From Rhodocyclales bacterium (GTDB taxonomy: Bacteria; Pseudomonadota; Gammaproteobacteria; Burkholderiales; Rhodocyclaceae), in NCBI GenBank assembly GCA_016235805.1, contig JACRIY010000083.1, forward strand, positions 1 to 64,000: 64,000 nt of DNA. The letters run 5' to 3'. Below are positions 58,620-64,000 of this stretch, in pieces. The translations under genes were made by a program, and so were the position numbers. The notes under the pieces are model-generated. The model was not told the DNA's origin. It did no database searches and saw nothing but the letters and a program-made list of their open reading frames with translations. Numbering within the stretch: the first letter of the stretch is position 1; every line of letters starts with the position of its first letter.

Positions 58620-61403
58620 TCAGTCCGCCGTCGAGCCGCCGTCCACGATCGCCAGCAGCTCGTCCAGCCTGCGGCTGACCATCGCCATCTGTATCGGCAG
58701 CTCGGCATCGGACCGGTCATCGGCCTCACGGCGCAGGCTGTCCTCGAGCGTCCGCGCCGCTTGCGAGAGGGCATTGGCTCCCAGCATCGCCGCCACGCCC
58801 TTGAGGTTGTGAGCGATGCGCCGTGCGTCTTCCCGCGTGCCGGTTTGCAGGCAGGCGGCGAGCTTCGCCATGTCGCCGTGGTGGGTCAGTGCCAGTTCGC
58901 GCAGCAGGGCTACCAGGCGGTCCTGCTTGCCGCGCAGGACGGCGAGGCCGCGACCGACATCCATGCCCGGAGCCTGCGCCAGGCGGGCCACGATCTCTTC
59001 CGCGCATCGCGCCGGGCCGGCGACCGGTTTCGCCGCCGTCGCGCCAGCGCCGACTTTTGCGGTTCCGCTTGCGGCTTCGCGCGCGGGCAGCCATTTGAGC
59101 AGTGCCGCGTAGAGGGTCGGCGGATCGACCGGCTTAACGACGAAGTCGTTCATGCCGGCCGCGGCACAGGCCTGGCGGTCTTCGCTGAAGGCATTCGCGG
59201 TCATCGCCAGGATCGGCAGGTCCCGGCATTGCGGCAAGGCGCGGATGGCGCGCGTGGCTTCCAGTCCATCCATCTCGGGCATCAGCATGTCCATCAGGAC
59301 CAGGTCGTAGCTTCGGCTGCGCAACTTGTCCAGCGCGATGCGTCCGTCCTCGGCGGTGTCGACGTCAAGGCCGGCACCGCGCAGCAGTTCGGTCGCGACT
59401 TCGCGGTTGATCAGGTTGTCTTCCACCACCAGCACGCGGGCCCCCGATTGGCTGCGGCGCAGTTCCATCTCGCTGTCGGCATCCCTTGCCGCGGTGGCCT
59501 GCAACGGCGCACCGAGTTCCAGCCAGGCCGTGAACCAGAAGGTGCTGCCGATTCCCGGCGTGCTTTCCGCGCCGGCATCGCCGCCCATCATGCGGGCGAA
59601 ATGCCGTGTCAGGGCCAGGCCGAGGCCGGTGCCGCCGAACTTGCGGGTGGTCGTGGCATCCGCCTGCTGGAATGGCTGGAACAGCCTGGGCAGGATGTCG
59701 GGGGCGATGCCGATGCCGCTGTCCTGCACTTCGAAGCGCAGCAGGCAACGTCCGGCCCGCTCGTCGATCAGGCGAGCCCGCAGGCAGATGCTGCCGTGCG
59801 GGGTGAATTTCACCGCATTGCCCGCATAGTTGAGCAGGCCCTGGCGCAGTCGGGTCAGATCGCCGCGCAACGAGGGCGGCATCGCATCGCTTTCGATGCG
59901 TATCGCCACGCCCTTCGAGCGTGCATCGTCGCCGACCAGGGAGGCCACATGGTCGATCACATCGTCGAGCGCGAAGTCGCAGGACTCCAGTTCGAACTTG
60001 CCGGCCTCGATCTTGGACAGGTCGAGGATGTCGTTGATGATGGAAAGCAGGTGCTTCGCCGCGCCATCGACCTTGTCCAGCCGATCGGTTTCGAGCGCCG
60101 AGCCGGCATCGCGGCGCATCATGTGGGTGATGCCGAGGATCGCGTTCATCGGCGTGCGGATTTCGTGGCTCATGTTGGCGAGGAAGGTCGACTTGGCGCG
60201 GTTGGCGGCTTCCGCTTGCGCGCGTGCGTGTTCCGCTTCACCGGTGCGATCGGTGACCAGTTGTTCCAGGTGCTGCCGATAGTTGTCGAGCTCGGCACTC
60301 ATGCGCTTCTTCTCGGTGATGTCTTCCTTCACCGCCACGTAGTGGGTGATTTCCCCGGTTGCCTGGCGAATCGGCGTGATCACCGCGAACTCGACGTAGT
60401 CGCTGCCGTCCTTGCGCCGGTTGTGGAATTCGCCCTTCCACGAGCGGCCCTGAGTCAGAGCACTCCACAGCTCCGCATAACTCTCTGGCGAGGTCCTGCC
60501 CGACTGCAGGACGCGCGGATTGCGGCCGACAAGTTCCTCGCGCGAATACCCGGTCTGGCGCAGGAAGGCCTCGTTGACATATTCGATGTCGCCCGCGATG
60601 TTTGTGATGGCAATGCTTTCCGGGCTTTGCTCGACGGCCATCGACAACTGCCGCAGTTGCATGGCGGCGTCCTCGACTTCCCTGCGCGCCGCGACCGCAT
60701 CCTCCATCAGCGACAGTGCGGCCAGGCGCGAACGCTTCTGTTCCTCCAGCGCCTCGCGCAAGGCGTGATCGGCCTGCGTGCTCGCCGTAATGTCGCGGGA
60801 TATGCCGAACAGCCCGAACACCGCGTTGTCGGCGTCGCGCAGCGGGCCCTTGGTGGCCATGAAGCTGCGCCGGCCCAGGGCCGTGTCGAGCGTCTCTTCA
60901 TTGGTTTCGGTGCGGCCCGTGGCCAGCACGCGCCGGCCTATTTCCATCAGTATCTCGGCCTGGTCGGGCGGGAAGATGTCGCGATCGTCGCGCCCCACCA
61001 CATCGCGCGCCGATTTTCCGACGTAGCGGCACGCCGCTTCATTGAAGAGAAGGTAGCGGCCTTCCCGGTCCTTGGCGAAGATCGCGTCGTCCGAGTTCTC
61101 GACGATCGCCGTCAGCAGGTTGAAGGTGTCCTGCCTGCTCTGCAGGGCCTCGATTTCGCGCCGATGCGCTTCCGAAATGCGACCGACCAGGCGCCGCACG
61201 AGGGCATACAGCAACAGGGCGGTGACCGCGACGAAGAACCAGCCCTTGATCAGGCTGACCTTGACCAGCGAGGCGGAGTCCGTGAACAGCAGGCCCATCA
61301 GGCGATCCGACAGCAGTATCCACAGCGACGCCACGACGGCATATACCAGCACCACCGTGAGGGCCCCGCCATTCGGGGCCGTTGCGGCAATCCGATCCTT
61401 CAT
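58620..61403 (-). CDS. hybrid sensor histidine kinase (PAS-PAS-HisKA-ATPase-REC-Hpt)
   Basis: The protein has 927 aa. Two membrane helices lie near residues 15-36 and 50-70. PAS domains are at about 90-210 ([25 protein letters not shown]) and 240-365 ([25 protein letters not shown]). The phosphoacceptor His is in [20 protein letters not shown], the ATPase boxes are [11 protein letters not shown] and [11 protein letters not shown], the receiver Asp is in [14 protein letters not shown], and the C-terminal Hpt His is in [15 protein letters not shown]. The REC-Hpt linker contains a copy of the 25-bp element. It lies next to an HD-GYP gene, a possible output partner. Confidence 0.93.
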   Translation of the reverse strand: MKDRIAATAPNGGALTVVLVYAVVASLWILLSDRLMGLLFTDSASLVKVSLIKGWFFVAVTALLLYALVRRLVGRISEAHRREIEALQSRQDTFNLLTAIVENSDDAIFAKDREGRYLLFNEAACRYVGKSARDVVGRDDRDIFPPDQAEILMEIGRRVLATGRTETNEETLDTALGRRSFMATKGPLRDADNAVFGLFGISRDITASTQADHALREALEEQKRSRLAALSLMEDAVAARREVEDAAMQLRQLSMAVEQSPESIAITNIAGDIEYVNEAFLRQTGYSREELVGRNPRVLQSGRTSPESYAELWSALTQGRSWKGEFHNRRKDGSDYVEFAVITPIRQATGEITHYVAVKEDITEKKRMSAELDNYRQHLEQLVTDRTGEAEHARAQAEAANRAKSTFLANMSHEIRTPMNAILGITHMMRRDAGSALETDRLDKVDGAAKHLLSIINDILDLSKIEAGKFELESCDFALDDVIDHVASLVGDDARSKGVAIRIESDAMPPSLRGDLTRLRQGLLNYAGNAVKFTPHGSICLRARLIDERAGRCLLRFEVQDSGIGIAPDILPRLFQPFQQADATTTRKFGGTGLGLALTRHFARMMGGDAGAESTPGIGSTFWFTAWLELGAPLQATAARDADSEMELRRSQSGARVLVVEDNLINREVATELLRGAGLDVDTAEDGRIALDKLRSRSYDLVLMDMLMPEMDGLEATRAIRALPQCRDLPILAMTANAFSEDRQACAAAGMNDFVVKPVDPPTLYAALLKWLPAREAASGTAKVGAGATAAKPVAGPARCAEEIVARLAQAPGMDVGRGLAVLRGKQDRLVALLRELALTHHGDMAKLAACLQTGTREDARRIAHNLKGVAAMLGANALSQAARTLEDSLRREADDRSDAELPIQMAMVSRRLDELLAIVDGGSTAD
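59034..59058 (-). repeat. dispersed 25-bp element, copy 10 (inside the hybrid kinase linker)
   Basis: On the minus strand AAAAGTCGGCGCTGG then CGCGACGGCG: exact match to the consensus. Read in the kinase as KVGAGATA, the third reading frame used by coding copies. Confidence 0.82.
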
Positions 61404-61580
61404 GCGACTCCTTCCCGGGCGATCAGCCGCAGCCAGCGATGCGACGGCCGGATGGCCACGGTCGAATTAAGCCTCCAATTTTTGTTGCCGCCAATGCGCC
61501 AGATCAACTGTTCGGCAATACGCTTGCCGGCCGGATCGCCATCGGGTGGTTCCGGGCCGTAACTTCGCGTCAGCCTGGGC

Positions 61581-62807
61581 CTAGTCGACCGCGAGCGAGT
61601 AGCACTGCTCCAGGTGGCGGCGGACGAGTTCGACCATGTCGCGGTCGAGCCGGCCGAGGGCGAGCATGTCGTCCAGTTGCGCCATGACTTCCTCGCGGTT
61701 CAGGCGCTTGCGGTAGGGGCGCTCCTGCGACAGCGCCTGGAAGATGTCGGCAACGGAAATCAGGCGCGCTTCCGTCGATATCTGCGCTGCAGCCAGATGG
61801 TCCGGATAGCCGGTGCCGAGCAGGTTCTCATGGTGCATGCTGGCCCAGTCACCGATAGCCTCGCCGGGGAACACCTTCCTCAGGATGCGCCCGGTGTCGT
61901 AGCTGTGCCGCTTGACGTAGGCCCGCTCCTCGGGCGTGATTTCCGACGGCTTGTCGATGATCGCCTCGGGCACCCGCAGTTTCCCGATGTCGTGCAGCAG
62001 GCCGGCGATTTCGACCTTGTCCAGGTCGTCCCCGGCGATGCCGCTGGCCGCGGCGAGGAAACGCGCGATGCGGGAGACGCGCGTCGAATGTTCCAGGGTG
62101 TAGTTGCTCTTCGCATCCGTGATGCGGGCAAACAGGCCGGCGACGGCCAGCGCGTTCGCCGTGTCGAGTTCGACCGGAACCTCCTCCTGCAGGTGGGTCT
62201 CGATTTCGTCGAAGATGTAGGAAGGATCCATGCACAGCCAGAATGCCTCGCGTTCCGCCGCGCGGCTGAAGGCCTGCACGAATTCCGGCTTGAACAGGGT
62301 GCCCGCGAGACCTTCAAGGCGCCGCGTGATGGCCGGGTGTTCCCAGAGAATTTCATCCGCCAGTACCCGGCCGGAAACATAGGGCGCGAGCAGGGTATCG
62401 GCGCGGTCCGCGAGGTAGATCAGGTTGGCGAGCTGCTTTTCCTCTTCCGCGATCGGCGTCGCCAGCAAGGCTTCCCAGCGCGCGTGGTGCCAGCGGATGG
62501 CGGGCGCGAAGCGCGCCAGCGGCGGGCAGGCGAGCAGGAACTGTTCGCCGCGCAGGCAGTGTTCCTCGGCGCCATCCCATTCGAGGGTGTCGGTGAGTTG
62601 CCGGTGCTCCCGGTTGCGCGACACGCCGCAGTCGTGGAGCATTCCGGCATAGAGCACATCGCGCCGACGGGCCGCGTCCCAGCCCAGTTCGAGCGCCATG
62701 CCGAAGGCCATCAGGGCAACCCGCTTGCCGTGCTGGACCTCGTCGACGCCGACGAAATCCAGCGCGCTGGTGAGTGAAATGATGGCCCGCTGCAGGCTGA
62801 CTTTCAT
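61581..62807 (-). CDS. HD-GYP cyclic-di-GMP phosphodiesterase
   Basis: The protein has 408 aa. A first, degenerate HD domain occupies the N-terminal half (YAGMLHDCGVSRNREHRQ). The second, with all key residues, is C-terminal: LLHDIGKLRVPEAIIDKPSEITPEERAYVKRHSYDTGRIL, SMHHENLLGTGYPDHL and ISVADIFQALSQERPYRK. It degrades cyclic-di-GMP. No sensor domain is obvious; it may answer the hybrid kinase encoded just downstream. Confidence 0.92.
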   Translation of the reverse strand: MKVSLQRAIISLTSALDFVGVDEVQHGKRVALMAFGMALELGWDAARRRDVLYAGMLHDCGVSRNREHRQLTDTLEWDGAEEHCLRGEQFLLACPPLARFAPAIRWHHARWEALLATPIAEEEKQLANLIYLADRADTLLAPYVSGRVLADEILWEHPAITRRLEGLAGTLFKPEFVQAFSRAAEREAFWLCMDPSYIFDEIETHLQEEVPVELDTANALAVAGLFARITDAKSNYTLEHSTRVSRIARFLAAASGIAGDDLDKVEIAGLLHDIGKLRVPEAIIDKPSEITPEERAYVKRHSYDTGRILRKVFPGEAIGDWASMHHENLLGTGYPDHLAAAQISTEARLISVADIFQALSQERPYRKRLNREEVMAQLDDMLALGRLDRDMVELVRRHLEQCYSLAVD

Positions 62808-62898
62808 GGTTCTTTTTTCGTGCGTCGTCGAAGTGGGATGGATGGAGCCACGGAGACCCCGCGGCGAGTCTATCCCAGTTCAACGCGGCGGAATTTCG

Positions 62899-63552
62899 CT
62901 ACTCCTTCGGCCCCGCCTCGATCAGATCGGCCGGCGGCGGGCGCATCAACCCGGCAGCGTCGTCGGTCGAGCCCCGCAGCCAGGCATCGACCTCGCCGAA
63001 CTCGATCGCCACCACGCTGCGCTTGTCCTGCCGGTCCGGCGCCAGCTTGGGGTCGGGGCGGTGCATGCGCGACATCAGCGGATGGCTGTCGGCATTGATG
63101 GTCAGCATCGTGTAGCTCTGCAGCACCTCGCCGGTTTCCGGGTCGGTCCAGGCATTCCACAGGCCGGCCAGACCCCACGGCGCTCCATCCGCGCGGCGGA
63201 AGTTCCACCACACGTTGCGCCCCGTCTCCCAGCACGGCTCGTCGAAGGACCAGGCCGGGATGATGCAGCGCCTGCCCTGCAGCCACGACTGCTTGTAGGA
63301 CGCCTTGCCGGCGATTTCCTCGAAGCGGGCATTGTTCGTCGAATACGTCAGCTTCGCCGTCTTGGCGAACCAGGGAATCAGGCCCCACTGCCCGACCACC
63401 AGTTCAAGCTGCGGCGCAGTCGCGCCGGGACGCAGGAAGGGGCCTTGCGCGCGCGGAAAAACCTGTTCGGCCCAGCGCGGCTGGTTGTCACGGCCGACAT
63501 GCCAGAAGCGTTCGATGGCCGCTTGATCGGGAGGGACGTAGCGAGTGCACAT
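62899..63552 (-). CDS. SRAP-domain (HMCES/YedK) abasic-site-protecting protein
   Basis: The protein has 217 aa. The catalytic Cys2 is at the start (MCTRYVPP). STNNARFEEIAGKASYKQSW, RRCIIPAWSFDEP and SHPLMSRMHRPDPKL hold the Asn, Glu and His of the active site. These proteins form a thiazolidine link with abasic sites in single-stranded DNA. The conserved Cys2 fixes the start. Confidence 0.93.
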   Translation of the reverse strand: MCTRYVPPDQAAIERFWHVGRDNQPRWAEQVFPRAQGPFLRPGATAPQLELVVGQWGLIPWFAKTAKLTYSTNNARFEEIAGKASYKQSWLQGRRCIIPAWSFDEPCWETGRNVWWNFRRADGAPWGLAGLWNAWTDPETGEVLQSYTMLTINADSHPLMSRMHRPDPKLAPDRQDKRSVVAIEFGEVDAWLRGSTDDAAGLMRPPPADLIEAGPKE

Positions 63553-63574
63553 GGCGGAAGTTTAGTGCCCGAAC

Positions 63575-63600
63575 CGCCGTCCCGCCAGCGACCGACTCTT
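63575..63600 (-). repeat. dispersed 25-bp element, copy 11 (one extra base)
   Basis: On the minus strand AAGAGTCGGTCGCTGG then CGGGACGGCG; a single T is inserted within the GGCG step, otherwise exact. It is 22 bases upstream of the SRAP gene start. Confidence 0.75.
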
Positions 63601-64000
63601 GGTGCATTGGCTGACCCGGGCAAAAGCCTGTGGGGCCGCTGCAGACTGATTGCTGCCACTCGGAATTCCTGACCGCTCGGCAGATCTATGCAAATGCGAT
63701 GACCATAGCCTGCGATGGTTTTCGTTCTCTTACGGACGTACACCGGCCATTGAACACGATCCCACACGAAGAATCTGGCGCGCATCTCGGTCGCGTCATC
63801 TTTGTCGATCTGCCCCGCTTGACGAAGGTGTAGAGGGCACGGGCTCGCACCCGCGCTAGCAGGTCGGCAGACGCCGTCGAGTTGATCCCGAGGGCGGTAT
63901 GAAAGCTGACGCTCGGCGCCTCGTCCTGGGCATTGCTTGTAGCGTTCAGCACCCGACCCAATCGTTCATTGGTTAAGTCTTCGCCAGACCTATGACATCA
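63601..64000. other. right-edge region without a supported gene
   Basis: A minus-strand frame from about 63997 to 63686 reads SGEDLTNERLGRVLNATSNA and later SADLLARVRARALYTFVKRG. It could be the worn end of a gene, but it has no normal start or ribosome site and its second half looks random. No gene is called. Confidence 0.3.

Noticed and set aside
63686-63997. Minus-strand frame at the right edge as a gene
   Set aside because: The first 60 residues look protein-like but there is no proper start, and the remainder looks random. It may be a gene remnant.

Overview
The window comes from a GC-rich betaproteobacterium, most likely a Rhodocyclaceae-type diazotroph. The gene order (nifHDKTY-lrv, nifENX with two small accessory genes, iscA-nifU-nifS, nifQ-modABC, draT/draG), the protocatechuate 4,5-cleavage operon and the sigma-54/NifA promoter signals all fit that group. 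No rRNA, tRNA, CRISPR array or intact transposase was seen. The genus cannot be named from sequence reading alone.

Layout. (1) 1-5894, minus strand: a tightly overlapping operon for protocatechuate meta-cleavage (ModA-like protein, ligJ, ligK, a DUF1932-type oxidoreductase, ligI, ligA, ligB, ligC); ligC carries an in-frame stop. (2) 6314-19007: a 51-codon ORF behind a sigma-54 promoter, a HugZ-like gene, then nifE-N-X, two nif accessory genes, ferredoxins, iscA-nifU-nifS (minus), and the divergent nifQ-modABC unit plus a cyclase-domain gene (plus). (3) 19308-30956: a glutaminase-STAS-cNMP fusion, a transglutaminase-like gene, then the nifHDKT-fdx-nifY-lrv operon (minus) with several unknown genes at its tail, and divergent draT. 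(4) 31027-34526: ptxDCBA, a phosphite import and oxidation operon. (5) 34786-38118: a SIR2-like gene behind a NifA site and a sigma-54 promoter, a brnT/brnA toxin-antitoxin pair, and an unknown gene paired with a bacteriohemerythrin. (6) 38509-43277: a base-composition outlier with a LuxR regulator, an orphan solute-binding protein, an acyl-CoA ligase and an HCCA-isomerase-like gene. (7) 43613-49244, minus: nifB, a 4Fe-4S ferredoxin, a NifO-like protein, a flavodiiron protein, two 2Fe-2S ferredoxins and draG. (8) 49423-63552: two sensor kinases, a solute-binding protein, TspO, an acyl-CoA synthetase/GNAT acetyltransferase, DUF1631, HD-GYP and SRAP genes.

How it works together. The nif genes encode Mo-nitrogenase, most of its cofactor pathway, Mo uptake, electron carriers, an O2-reducing flavodiiron protein and the DraT/DraG ADP-ribosylation switch. 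nifA, nifV, nifW, nifZ and nifM are not in the window. Seven sigma-54 -24/-12 elements and five perfect TGT-N10-ACA NifA sites tie the islands into one regulon and add two unexpected members: the SIR2-like gene and the 51-aa ORF.

Most unusual structure. Two families of short dispersed DNA elements run through the window. The first is a 25-bp non-palindromic element in 11 copies, on both strands, intergenic and also inside four genes in three reading frames. The second is a roughly 60-bp GC-rich element in 5 copies, always downstream of a minus-strand gene. Four of those five copies sit 5-16 bp from a perfect stem-loop made by an inverted copy of the host gene's own 3' end across its stop codon.
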